Shown here: positions 1-5,753 of the stretch, in pieces
How positions within the stretch are numbered: the first letter of the stretch is position 1
Layout of the letters: each line of letters opens with the position of its first letter
NCBI GenBank assembly: GCA_937919945.1
Contig: CALESY010000101.1
Coordinates: 1-5,753 of the forward strand
Direction of reading: 5' to 3'
DNA: 5,753 nt
Source of the DNA: an uncultured Chitinophagaceae bacterium
Lineage (GTDB): Bacteria; Bacteroidota; Bacteroidia; Chitinophagales; Chitinophagaceae
Translations under genes and position numbers: made by a program
The notes under the pieces: model-generated
Seen by the model: the letters and a program-made list of their open reading frames with translations, nothing else
The model's database searches: none
What the model was told of the DNA's origin: nothing

Positions 1-3000
1 ACCAGCGATAAGTGAGGTTGGTGCCGGTAGCTGCTACTGTAAACACAGCATTAGTACCTATACATACTGCTTGTGATGTTGGTGAAGTAGTAATGGCAGG
101 AGCATTTTGTACATTAATAGATATGCTGCCGCAGCTACCCGGCGTTGTAAGACAGCTACCCTCGCCGCGCACAAAATATGTTGTATTTACTGTAGGATTG
201 ACAGTGACAGATGTACCCGAACCTACAGGTGTACCACCGCAATTACCACTATACCATTGCCAGTTAGATGCATCATTCAGCGTACCCGTACTGATGCTGA
301 GTGTAGTAGGGCTGCCAGCACAGACGGTGGTAGCGGTAGCACTCAGTGTGGGTGTAGTAGGCGTAGGGTTAGGGCCGTACTTCATCACTGTAAGTTTGTT
401 GCTATTGCTTTGGTCTCTGTATGCCATATATGGCACACCATGCGTGTTTACCTTTAAAGAATTATAATCTGTATAGCCTGCAGAGAAACCTGTATTGCCT
501 AATACAGTGAGTGTGCTGCCATTTAACTTTCTTACTACAGCTTTGCCTGGGTTATATATATTATCATAATAGCCTAGGTAAACATTGTTGCTAATATCAA
601 CCTCTAAACTTGGAGAACCACCAAATGTAGATGTAGTAAGTCCTGTGTTGAGTCCTGACCAACTGGTACCATTATATTTGTAAGCCTGTACATAGTTGCC
701 ACCACCACCAGCTAAAAAGTTGGTTGTGTACACATTATTATTCTCATCTACTACTACAGAATTATTACTTGTACCAGTAGAACCTATACCCGCAACACCT
801 ACTATACTCCATACACTACCGTTGTATTTCATAACAGTTACTCCTAGCGATGCGGTATAATCTCTGAAGCTGACATAAGGATAACCTTTAGCGTCTAAAA
901 ACAAAGCTGTTTGGTCGCCAGCAGCAGCACTAAACCCTGCTGTGCCTACATACTCCCATGTAGTACCATTAAACCTCATAACAGATATTTTTTGCCCAGC
1001 TGCAAAGTCCGCAAAAGACACATAGGGCACATTAGCAGCATCAATTCTTAGTTGAGGCCAAATAGCTATATTGCCCGTAAAGCCTGCACTACCTACATTC
1101 ACCCAGTTGACACCATCATATTTCATCACCGTCAGCTTGTTGCTGTTAGCACCATCCGTAAATGCTACGTAAGGTGTGTTCGTTTTATCTACGCCAATAG
1201 ACGTATAGTCAACCGTACCCGCACTGAAGCCTGCTGTACCAAGTGTTGCCCATGTAGTACCATTATAGCGCATCACGGTAGCTTTGTTGCCGTTTGCCGC
1301 GTCTTTATAGACTGCATAAATATTGTTGTTCGCATCTATTGCCTGAGATACATAGTCGGCAGTGCCTGCAGATATACCTGCGCTGCCTACACCCGTCCAT
1401 AAGCCTGTATTGGCAGATGCATCGTTACAGTCCAGATTGTTTTGTACATAGCCTACTGGTTGTGTACAGCCTGTTTGTGTCACTGACGGGTTACCAAATC
1501 CGTCACCATCGCTATCCTGATACCATGTTATGTTTCTCACAGTCAGCGCGCATACTTTGGAGTTGACATTACCGCAAAATGCATTTACACATACACATCG
1601 GTACAGGTATCCATTCATAGCAACCGTAGCACCTGTTATGTTCATGGTAGTGGTACCAACACCGGTGTACACACCTGCATTCGTCAGGTTAGTCCATGTA
1701 GTTCCGTTATTGGTAGATACCTGCCATTGATATGCTGTAGCATTGGTAGCTGCTACGGTAAATGAAGTATTGGCAGCGGGGCATATAATTACATTCTCCG
1801 GTTGAGTAGTTATAGATACAGGGTTGGCAACGAAAATAGTTGAGGTTGCCGTTGCTGTACAACCGGCAGCAGAAGTACCTGTAACGGTATATGTAGTAGA
1901 AGCAGCGGATGGTGTTGCAATAACACTAGAACCAGTGCTACTGCTAAGAGTTGCTGATGGCGACCATGCAAAAGTTGCAGCAAATGTAGTACCTACCGTT
2001 CTGCTCATGTTCGATATTATCTGGTCTGCAGTGCGTGCAGTATTCCATATCCTTACTTCATCTATACTACCCTGAAAATACTGTGTACTTGTCTGATTAC
2101 CATCCCCTATGGTAACATAAGTTGGTATAGATAATATAGAACGGGTTTCTGCATAAACAGCAGATAAAGACCCATTTATATAAAGCCTCACTGCGCTGCC
2201 ATCATATGTAGCTGCTACGTGGCTCCATGTATTCAACGGCAATACACCGCCAGTATATAATACATATCCTGTTGAAAACCTTAGCCAAAAATTAAGCCTT
2301 CGTGCATTGCCCCCTTGTGGCCAGTTGAGCCCTAATATATAACTGTTTGTATTGCCTGTTATGATACCATTACCATCTGGTGTAACAGCAGATGGGTTTA
2401 TCCAAGCCTCCAATGTTAGTGCAGTTGCCGGTGCATTGAGTGTGGCATTGGTAGCTGTTGTACAAGAGCCTGAACCCGTAAAATTAAGTGCTCCTGATGC
2501 ACTTGCAAATGCGGTAGAACTGGCCGTGGTTATGCCTGTGCCTATTCCAATTGCAGTGTTACTATTACCACTGTAATCATATATGCTGGTATTAGATCCC
2601 TCGTCGAAACGATAGTATGCCACCAGATTTGCAGGTATAGCAATAGATGCGGTAATATTGGTTGAAGATAATGTACAGATTGTGCTTAAAGCCGGATTTG
2701 CATACATATAAGGCTTACTGTTTACAGTAAGTGTAACTGTATTGGAAGTAAGGCTACATGCTCCTTTAGTAACTATTGCACGGTATTGATAACCGTTCAT
2801 GTGCAATGGCGGGCTCACAAAATTCAGTCCTCCTGAACCATTATCAACTATTATACTACTCGTTACTATATTAGCCCACGAAACGCCACTATTGGTAGAC
2901 TGTTGCCATTGATAACTCACACCTGTGCCGGTAGCAGCTACTGAACATGTAGCTAAACCCGACAGTTCGCAAGCACTCATGTTTATGTTGTTGGGTTGTG

Positions 3001-5557
3001 AAACGATTGTTGGCGGCGTGTCAACAGTTAGTGTTGCTGCTGCAGATGGTGCAGATGAGCCACCTCCATTAATAGCTATCGCGCGAAATTGATAACCGTT
3101 CATAGATGCAGGAGCAACATTTACAGACATGGTTGCCGTAGTAAAGTTGCTGTAAACAGGGCTGACACCAATATTAAACCATGATAAACCACTATTTAAA
3201 GAACCCTGCCACTGATAGCTGGTTGGAGAACCACTGGCCACTACTGTAAATGTTGTGCTACCATTTTGACATATAGTAACGCTAGATGGGTCTGTTGTTA
3301 TGGTTGGCGGTGAGATTAACAACGCACAGCCATACGTATTTTGGTTGGTTGTAGTACCATTCCCAAGCTGACCGGAACTGTTGCTGCCTGTCATGCAAAA
3401 GCTACTGCGGCTGGCTGTAATGATACCATTAAAAATATTATTCGCACTACCTAAGCATGATAATGATACGACATTAGTAACACCAGATGCGATAGATGGT
3501 GAGCTTTGGTTTGTATTGTTACCATTGCCTAATTGACCTAGGTTATTTTGCCCCATTGCACGTACAGTACCATCGCTTTTCAGGTAGAAAGTATGTTTCC
3601 ATTTAGCAGAGATTTGTGTTACATCCAATACTAAACTTACTTGCTGTGGTGTATTTTGGGTAATTGTAGTGCCAATGCCCAATTGCCCTAAGTCGTTCCA
3701 CCCCCAAGTATAGATAGTGCCGTCAGCTTTTAAACCCATGGTATGTCCACCACCGGCACTTATCGCTTTCCAGTCTGTTGCAGTACCGGTTTGTACATAA
3801 CTGTTTTGTTGTGTGTTATTACCTAAGCCCAACTCGCCAAAGCCATTAAAACCTGCTCCCCATATAGTACCGTCGGCTCGTATGCCTGAGCTATGGTCAA
3901 CACCTGCCGAACCAAATATCCAGTTAGTAGCACTACCCGATTGAGTATGCGTGTTTTGACTTGTTGTAGAGCCAATACCTAATTGCCCCTCTGTATTATG
4001 ACCACTGGCCCATATAGTACCGTTGCTCTTCGTAAATACACTATGATAAAAGCCCGCAGATATACTTACCCAATCGTTGGCGGTACCTACTTGTATAGGC
4101 GTTGTTTGAGTAGTTGTACTGCCAATCCCTAATTGCCCAGCTAAATTGGCGCCCCACGCCCATACTGTACCGTCGGCCCTCATACCAAAACTATAGCCAC
4201 TTCCTGCGCTTACTGATACCCAGTTGGTAGCAGTGCCTATCTGCACAGGCGAGTTGCGTTGTGTGGTAGTTCCGTCACCTAACTGCCCATGTGTATTACC
4301 CCCCCAAGCCCATAGTGTACCATCCCCTTTTACAGCTAGGGTATGATTGTTGCCTGTGGATACTTGTACAACAAAATTGCTATTGGTATTAGTAAGTATG
4401 GGTGTAGTGCTATTTGCGGTACTACCGTTACTAAAACCAAAGTTGCCATAGGCGTTATAGCCAAAAGCATATAACTCTCCGCTACAGTTATATATAGCAG
4501 ATGAATAGCGCCCCCCATCAATACCTACCCAGTTTGTATTGCTTCCTATTTGTACAGGTGATGTTCTATCTGTAGTGGTGGCATCGCCTACTTGCCCAAA
4601 AGTATTACTACCCCAAGCCCATACATTACCGCCAGCTGTAATAGCAAGTGCATGCGCATATCCGGCATTAATGCTTATCCAGTTTGTTGCAGAACCAACC
4701 TGAGTAGGTGATGATGCATTTGTCGTTGTGCCTATTCCTAATTGACCACTTGAATTATTTCCCCATGTCCATAATGTACCATCAACTTTTAGTGCCATGC
4801 TAAAAAATTCGCCTGAACTTACGCTTACCCATTTATTGTCAGAACCTACCTGTGTAGGCAAATCTTTCTGTGTAGTTGTTCCATCACCTACTTGTCCTGA
4901 ACCATTTCTACCCCAAGCCCATAATGTACCGTTTGCTTTTATAGCAAGATTTGTTGAATAACCAGCAGAAATAGCAACCCAATCTGTTGAACTACCTACT
5001 TGTACAAAGCTTGTGCTGCTGCTATTGCCTGCTCCGTTGCCCAGTTGTCCTTCATCATCAAGCCCGGTTGCCCAAAGCGTGCCGTCTGCTTTCAAAGCTA
5101 TTGTATGGTTCCATATACCGGCTGCTACTGCAACCCAATTCGTGCCACTCCCAACCTGAACCGGAGTATTTTGATTTGTAGTATTACCTATCCCCAGTTG
5201 ACCGTCTGTATTTAAACCCCAAGCCCAAAGGGTGCCATCAGCTCGAATACCGAAACTAGAAGAATTGCCTGTAGATACATTTACCCAGTTTGTAGCACTG
5301 CCGATTTGTACGGGACTGAGACGGTTTGTATTAGTACCATCTCCTAATTGTCCATTAGTGTTGTTCCCGTATGCATATAAGGCACCATTACGTATTTCAA
5401 GCGTATGTATAGTTGATGTAGCTACCCGCTGATAATTACTTCTATACTCATTACTGCCTACATAGCGTGTACCAGCATTGCGGGCTTGCGTATGGTAGCT
5501 GTTAAATAATAATATCATGGCGATAAACGCCACGAGGGGGGATTTCATAAATTGCAT
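1..5557 (-). CDS. Giant secreted multidomain protein (RCC1 propellers, Ig-like, LamG, MopE-type linker); 3' end outside window
   Basis: Reading the complement from the ATG at 5557-5555 gives 1852 codons with no stop down to the left edge, so the C-terminus is missing. Domain order by residue: signal peptide 1-25; 14 RCC1-type units about 44-747; Ig-like 750-845 and 847-945; split Ig-like 953-974 plus 1189-1243, with a LamG/ConA-like domain 975-1188 between the halves; Ig-like 1245-1340; Asp-rich metal-binding linker 1345-1384; a seven-unit propeller-like array 1387-1728; Ig-like 1734-1816; partial Ig-like 1819-1852. Proteins of this build in Bacteroidota are exported and often carry a type IX sorting domain at the C-terminus, which would lie beyond the window. 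The likely role is adhesion or binding outside the cell (inference); no catalytic motif is seen. The ATG at 5557 gives M-Q-F-M-K; the ATG at 5548 (M-K-S-P) is an equally good start, because neither has a Shine-Dalgarno sequence close by. The gene appears to be transcribed alone within the window. Confidence 0.95.
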   Translation of the reverse strand, partial: MQFMKSPLVAFIAMILLFNSYHTQARNAGTRYVGSNEYRSNYQRVATSTIHTLEIRNGALYAYGNNTNGQLGDGTNTNRLSPVQIGSATNWVNVSTGNSSSFGIRADGTLWAWGLNTDGQLGIGNTTNQNTPVQVGSGTNWVAVAAGIWNHTIALKADGTLWATGLDDEGQLGNGAGNSSSTSFVQVGSSTDWVAISAGYSTNLAIKANGTLWAWGRNGSGQVGDGTTTQKDLPTQVGSDNKWVSVSSGEFFSMALKVDGTLWTWGNNSSGQLGIGTTTNASSPTQVGSATNWISINAGYAHALAITAGGNVWAWGSNTFGQVGDATTTDRTSPVQIGSNTNWVGIDGGRYSSAIYNCSGELYAFGYNAYGNFGFSNGSTANSTTPILTNTNSNFVVQVSTGNNHTLAVKGDGTLWAWGGNTHGQLGDGTTTQRNSPVQIGTATNWVSVSAGSGYSFGMRADGTVWAWGANLAGQLGIGSTTTQTTPIQVGTANDWVSISAGFYHSVFTKSNGTIWASGHNTEGQLGIGSTTSQNTHTQSGSATNWIFGSAGVDHSSGIRADGTIWGAGFNGFGELGLGNNTQQNSYVQTGTATDWKAISAGGGHTMGLKADGTIYTWGWNDLGQLGIGTTITQNTPQQVSLVLDVTQISAKWKHTFYLKSDGTVRAMGQNNLGQLGNGNNTNQSSPSIASGVTNVVSLSCLGSANNIFNGIITASRSSFCMTGSNSSGQLGNGTTTNQNTYGCALLISPPTITTDPSSVTICQNGSTTFTVVASGSPTSYQWQGSLNSGLSWFNIGVSPVYSNFTTATMSVNVAPASMNGYQFRAIAINGGGSSAPSAAATLTVDTPPTIVSQPNNINMSACELSGLATCSVAATGTGVSYQWQQSTNSGVSWANIVTSSIIVDNGSGGLNFVSPPLHMNGYQYRAIVTKGACSLTSNTVTLTVNSKPYMYANPALSTICTLSSTNITASIAIPANLVAYYRFDEGSNTSIYDYSGNSNTAIGIGTGITTASSTAFASASGALNFTGSGSCTTATNATLNAPATALTLEAWINPSAVTPDGNGIITGNTNSYILGLNWPQGGNARRLNFWLRFSTGYVLYTGGVLPLNTWSHVAATYDGSAVRLYINGSLSAVYAETRSILSIPTYVTIGDGNQTSTQYFQGSIDEVRIWNTARTADQIISNMSRTVGTTFAATFAWSPSATLSSSTGSSVIATPSAASTTYTVTGTSAAGCTATATSTIFVANPVSITTQPENVIICPAANTSFTVAATNATAYQWQVSTNNGTTWTNLTNAGVYTGVGTTTMNITGATVAMNGYLYRCVCVNAFCGNVNSKVCALTVRNITWYQDSDGDGFGNPSVTQTGCTQPVGYVQNNLDCNDASANTGLWTGVGSAGISAGTADYVSQAIDANNNIYAVYKDAANGNKATVMRYNGTTWATLGTAGFSAGTVDYTSIGVDKTNTPYVAFTDGANSNKLTVMKYDGVNWVNVGSAGFTGNIAIWPQLRIDAANVPYVSFADFAAGQKISVMRFNGTTWEYVGTAGFSAAAGDQTALFLDAKGYPYVSFRDYTASLGVTVMKYNGSVWSIVGVAGIGSTGTSNNSVVVDENNNVYTTNFLAGGGGNYVQAYKYNGTSWSGLNTGLTTSTFGGSPSLEVDISNNVYLGYYDNIYNPGKAVVRKLNGSTLTVLGNTGFSAGYTDYNSLKVNTHGVPYMAYRDQSNSNKLTVMKYGPNPTPTTPTLSATATTVCAGSPTTLSISTGTLNDASNWQWYSGNCGGTPVGSGTSVTVNPTVNTTYFVRGEGSCLTTPGSCGSISINVQNAPAITTSPTSQAVCIGTNAVFTVAATGTNLTYRW
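2..103 (-). other. Start of Ig-like domain 6, cut by window edge (residues 1819-1852)
   Basis: The last visible residues, APAITTSPTSQAVCIGTN and then FTVAATGTNLTYRW, are the first strands of another YQWQ-type Ig-like module, like domains 1, 2 and 4. The rest lies left of the window, so further repeats and the protein's C-terminus are not visible. Confidence 0.75.
110..358 (-). other. Ig-like domain 5 (residues 1734-1816)
   Basis: After a Pro/Thr-rich hinge (NPTPTTPT, residues 1730-1737) the module reads LSATATTVCAGSPTTLSI, NWQWYSGNCGGTPVGSG, VNPTVNTTYFVRGEGSC, SCGSISINV. This WQWYSG-x-CGG...TTYFVR wording is a distinct, widespread Bacteroidota Ig-like subtype. Its cysteines are C1746, C1773, C1802 and C1809, which would make two disulfides. 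The threonine/proline linker separates it from the third propeller. Confidence 0.82.
374..1399 (-). repeat. Seven-unit about 49-residue propeller-like array (residues 1387-1728)
   Basis: Seven units begin at residues 1387, 1436, 1485, 1534, 1583, 1633 and 1683, spaced 49 to 50. The consensus is W-x-x-V/L-G-x-A-G-F-S-A-G, a variable DY stretch, a V-D-x-x-N-x-P-Y-V-A/S-F/Y-x-D strand pair, and K-x-T-V-M-K-Y-N-G-T before the next Trp. Units 5 and 6 are the most divergent (unit 6 has GLNTGLTT), and unit 7 has Leu in place of the first Trp. The all-beta pattern, short period and count of seven fit a seven-bladed propeller. Repeats of this wording occur in secreted Bacteroidota proteins; I do not know a biochemical function. 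There are no cysteines in this region. Confidence 0.82.
1406..1525 (-). other. MopE-type Asp-rich metal-binding linker (residues 1345-1384)
   Basis: The segment WYQDSDGDGFGNP, then GC-TQPVGYVQ, then NNLDCNDASANT matches the short motif described as the MopE-type (Cu-binding_MopE) putative metal-binding repeat: aromatic-Y-x-D-x-D-G-D-G-[FY]-G, a Cys, GYV, and D-C-x-D. D1348, D1350, D1352, D1376 and D1379 could coordinate calcium; C1364 and C1377 probably form a disulfide. In Bacteroidota this unit usually sits between domains of secreted proteins. Calcium is the most likely ion (inference from the DxDxDG pattern); copper is the name-giving case in methanotroph MopE. Confidence 0.82.
1538..1825 (-). 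other. Ig-like domain 4, cysteine-rich (residues 1245-1340)
   Basis: The domain has NPVSITTQPENVIICP, AYQWQVSTNNGTTW, MNITGATVAMNGYLYRC and a closing VCALTV strand. It follows the plan of Ig1 and Ig2, but carries five cysteines (C1259, C1321, C1323, C1328, C1336), more than any other module in the protein. One or two disulfides are likely. It leads directly into the Asp-rich linker. Confidence 0.78.
1829..1993 (-). other. C-terminal piece of split Ig-like domain 3 (residues 1189-1243)
   Basis: Directly after the LamG domain comes a segment with FAWSPSATLSSSTGSSVIA, then STTYTVTGTSAAGCTATAT and a final strand ending V1243. This is the second part of a standard Bacteroidota Ig-like repeat and lacks its own first strands, which are found before the LamG insertion at residues 953-974. 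C1233 would pair with C961 if the two parts fold together. Confidence 0.65.
1994..2635 (-). other. Laminin-G / concanavalin A-like domain (residues 975-1188)
   Basis: The domain opens with LVAYYRFDEG (978-987) and YDYSGN, then has LTLEAWINP (1047-1055), ILGLNW, LNFWLRF, NTWSHVAATYDGSAVRLYING (1109-1129), YVTIGDG, and closes with QGSIDEVRIWNTART (1162-1176). These are the landmark strands of the LamG_3/ConA-like lectin-glucanase fold, found in extracellular bacterial proteins that bind glycans or act as adhesion modules. No glycoside hydrolase catalytic motif is seen, so binding rather than cleavage is expected. It appears inserted between two halves of an Ig-like domain. Confidence 0.9.
2636..2701 (-). 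other. N-terminal piece of split Ig-like domain 3 (residues 953-974)
   Basis: The stretch ANPALSTICTLSSTNITASI matches the first two strands of the Bacteroidota Ig-like module that normally runs on into a WSPATGL... segment. Instead it breaks off after about 22 residues and a complete LamG domain begins. The continuation appears at residues 1189-1243. C961 would be the first cysteine of the module. Assigning it as half a domain is inference based on how both ends read. Confidence 0.55.
2723..3019 (-). other. Ig-like domain 2 (residues 847-945)
   Basis: This has the same module plan as the preceding domain: TPPTIVSQP, C863 and C871, SYQWQQSTNSGVSW, MNGYQYRAIV at 920-929, C934 and a closing NTVTLTV strand. 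The clear similarity to Ig1 suggests tandem duplication of the module. With three cysteines, a C863-C934 or C871-C934 disulfide is possible in the oxidising environment outside the inner membrane. Confidence 0.8.
3023..3310 (-). other. Ig-like domain 1 (residues 750-845)
   Basis: The domain begins PPTITTDPSS, has C763 in the ICQNG strand, then SYQWQ around residue 782, SGLSWFNI, MNGYQFRA at 819-826 and a closing AATLTV strand. This is the common Ig-like/adhesion module of large Bacteroidota surface proteins, usually a spacer or binding domain. It is one of three modules here that share the MNGY motif (see residues 920 and 1314). It has a single Cys, so there is no internal disulfide. Confidence 0.8.
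3317..4375 (-). repeat. RCC1-type beta-propeller 2 (units 8-14, residues about 395-747)
   Basis: Seven further RCC1 units have turn motifs starting at residues 424, 474, 524, 574 (GELG), 624, 674 and 729. Units 8-13 keep the 50-residue period and the DGTLWAWG / DGTIWASG / DGTIYTWG strands. Unit 14 is divergent: the gap before it is 55 residues, the DGT motif is missing, and it carries C701, C721 and, just after, C744. Together with the preceding array this gives 14 units, which fits two closed seven-bladed propellers in tandem better than one large ring. The split into two propellers is inference; the repeat family is clear. Confidence 0.88.
4382..5428 (-). repeat. RCC1-type beta-propeller 1 (units 1-7, residues about 44-392)
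   Basis: There are seven units of about 50 residues. Each ends in a G-Q-L/V-G type turn, with the first glycine at residues 69, 119, 170, 221, 271, 321 and 371, spaced 50 or 51 apart. A typical unit contains a TNWV segment, an SAG turn, an ALKADGTLWAWG strand pair and then NxxGQLGxGTTT. This is the RCC1 (regulator of chromosome condensation) repeat, which forms seven-bladed propellers that bind proteins or other ligands. Unit 7 is divergent: it has G-N-F-G in place of GQLG, lacks the DGTLW motif, carries the only Cys of this half (C358), and is followed by a longer gap of 53 residues before the next motif. I read that as the edge of the first propeller. Confidence 0.9.
5483..5557 (-). other. 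Signal peptide, residues 1-25
   Basis: The N-terminus has one lysine (K5, just after the alternative start M4), then a hydrophobic core LVAFIAMILLF at residues 8-18. A polar stretch NSYHTQA follows, with T23-Q24-A25 as a plausible signal peptidase I site. There is no lipobox cysteine, so a lipoprotein is unlikely. This supports Sec-dependent export across the inner membrane. The exact cleavage site is uncertain; A28 is an alternative. Confidence 0.85.
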
Positions 5558-5694
5558 AACAAATAGATTTTAGCTTCTTCCTGCGTAGGGTAAACAAGGA
5601 AGAGGTATAAATTTAACAAGCCTTTACGATATTTTGAAATTAAATATTTATAACGCTCTCTGATTTGTAATCTTAAACACTCATACCCCATAAT
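5558..5694 (-). promoter_or_regulatory. AT-rich leader upstream of the giant gene; no clear promoter
   Basis: This short gene-free stretch must hold the promoter if the gene has its own. I looked for the Bacteroidota pattern (TTG near -33, TAnnTTTG near -7) and found no convincing pair. The best pieces are an AT-rich block at 5606-5655 and TCTATTTG ending at 5560, which lacks the TA and is too close to the start. A purine-rich AGGAAGAAG (complement of 5574-5582) is 16 bases from the ATG, too far for normal Shine-Dalgarno pairing, as is common in this phylum. Confidence 0.4.
5576..5603 (-). other. Small hairpin in the 5' leader
   Basis: Bases 5597-5603 pair with 5576-5582 (TCTTCCT with AGGAAGA in the transcript), a perfect 7-bp stem with a 14-base loop. 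It would mask the only purine-rich stretch upstream of the start. It may be chance in a short AT-rich leader. Confidence 0.3.
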
Positions 5695-5731
5695 ACACCA
5701 ACGGGCTTACATGCTGTAAGCCCGTTGGTGT
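5695..5731. terminator. Perfect 17-bp inverted repeat, probable transcription terminator
   Basis: Bases 5695-5711 (ACACCAACGGGCTTACA) are exactly complementary to 5715-5731, around a 3-base loop TGC. The stem has a GC-rich middle. On the + strand a T-rich tail GTTTGTTTGTTTA follows about ten bases later (5741-5753); on the minus strand the following bases are ATTATGGGG, not a T tract. Its position between the giant gene and whatever lies to the right fits a factor-independent terminator of a neighbouring minus-strand gene, or a two-way insulator. Orientation cannot be settled here. Confidence 0.55.
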
Positions 5732-5753
5732 GTAGTATTAGTTTGTTTGTTTA

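Noticed and set aside
12..467. 151-codon open frame on the + strand, and a 116-codon one at 107-457
   Set aside because: Both are antisense to clearly conserved protein modules (third propeller end and Ig5). Their translations are low-complexity Val/Thr/Pro or Cys/Arg-rich text typical of the reverse of Thr/Ser-rich coding sequence.
1052..2576. Several + strand open frames (1052-1402, 1294-1566, 1530-1730, 1824-2075, 2352-2576)
   Set aside because: All lie opposite the continuous minus-strand frame, have no recognisable domains, and follow from the scarcity of stop codons opposite repeat-rich sequence.
4336..4521. 61-codon minus-strand frame with hydrophobic segments
   Set aside because: It is out of frame with, and wholly inside, RCC1 units 7-8 of the giant gene. 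The hydrophobicity is a frame-shift artefact.
3317..5428. Regular about 150-base periodicity that could suggest a DNA-level repeat or CRISPR array
   Set aside because: The period matches 50-codon protein units. The copies share protein motifs but differ strongly in DNA, with no identical direct repeats or unique spacers.
4987..5432. Three overlapping + strand frames (4987-5181, 5000-5215, 5232-5432)
   Set aside because: They are antisense to RCC1 units 1-4, with no start signals or domain similarity.
2..5557. Possible frameshift or gene fusion at module boundaries
   Set aside because: Codon-by-codon reading stays in one frame through every boundary, and each module reads sensibly up to the next.
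5558..5660. Bacteroidota-type promoter (TTG ... TAnnTTTG)
   Set aside because: Only partial matches with wrong spacing were found, so no precise promoter is called.

Overview
The window is almost entirely one very large gene on the minus strand. It starts at 5557 and stays open to the left edge: I translated all 1852 codons and found no stop and no frameshift. The stop codon lies outside the window. The product is a secreted, highly modular surface or extracellular protein. It has an N-terminal signal peptide, 14 RCC1-type units (probably two seven-bladed beta-propellers), two Ig-like domains, and a laminin-G/concanavalin-A-like domain that appears to be inserted inside a third Ig-like domain. 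After these come a fourth, Cys-rich Ig-like domain, a MopE-type Asp-rich metal-binding linker, a further seven-unit propeller of about 49-residue repeats, a fifth Ig-like domain, and the start of a sixth that is cut by the window edge.

The organism is most likely a member of Bacteroidota, perhaps Chitinophagaceae or a relative. The Ig-like modules with YQWQ and MNGYQYR motifs, the TTTYTVTGTSAAGCTATAT-type module, the WQWYSGNCGG-type module and the DxDGDGFG...DCND linker are all typical of giant secreted proteins of that phylum, many of which use the type IX secretion system. There is no Shine-Dalgarno sequence next to the start, which also fits. This placement is an inference from style; no phylogenetic marker gene is present.

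Layout, right to left (the direction of transcription): 5732-5753 is the window edge; 5695-5731 is a perfect 17-bp inverted repeat, possibly a terminator of the neighbouring unit; 5558-5694 is an AT-rich leader with a small hairpin; 5483-5557 encodes the signal peptide; 5428-3317 the RCC1 propellers; 3310-2723 Ig1 and Ig2; 2701-1829 the split Ig3 with inserted LamG; 1825-1538 Ig4; 1525-1406 the metal-binding linker; 1399-374 the third propeller; 358-110 Ig5; 103-2 partial Ig6.

No second gene, RNA gene, mobile element or CRISPR array is supported. The modules suggest binding or adhesion to glycans or proteins outside the cell, but no catalytic domain is visible and the actual ligand cannot be read from the sequence.
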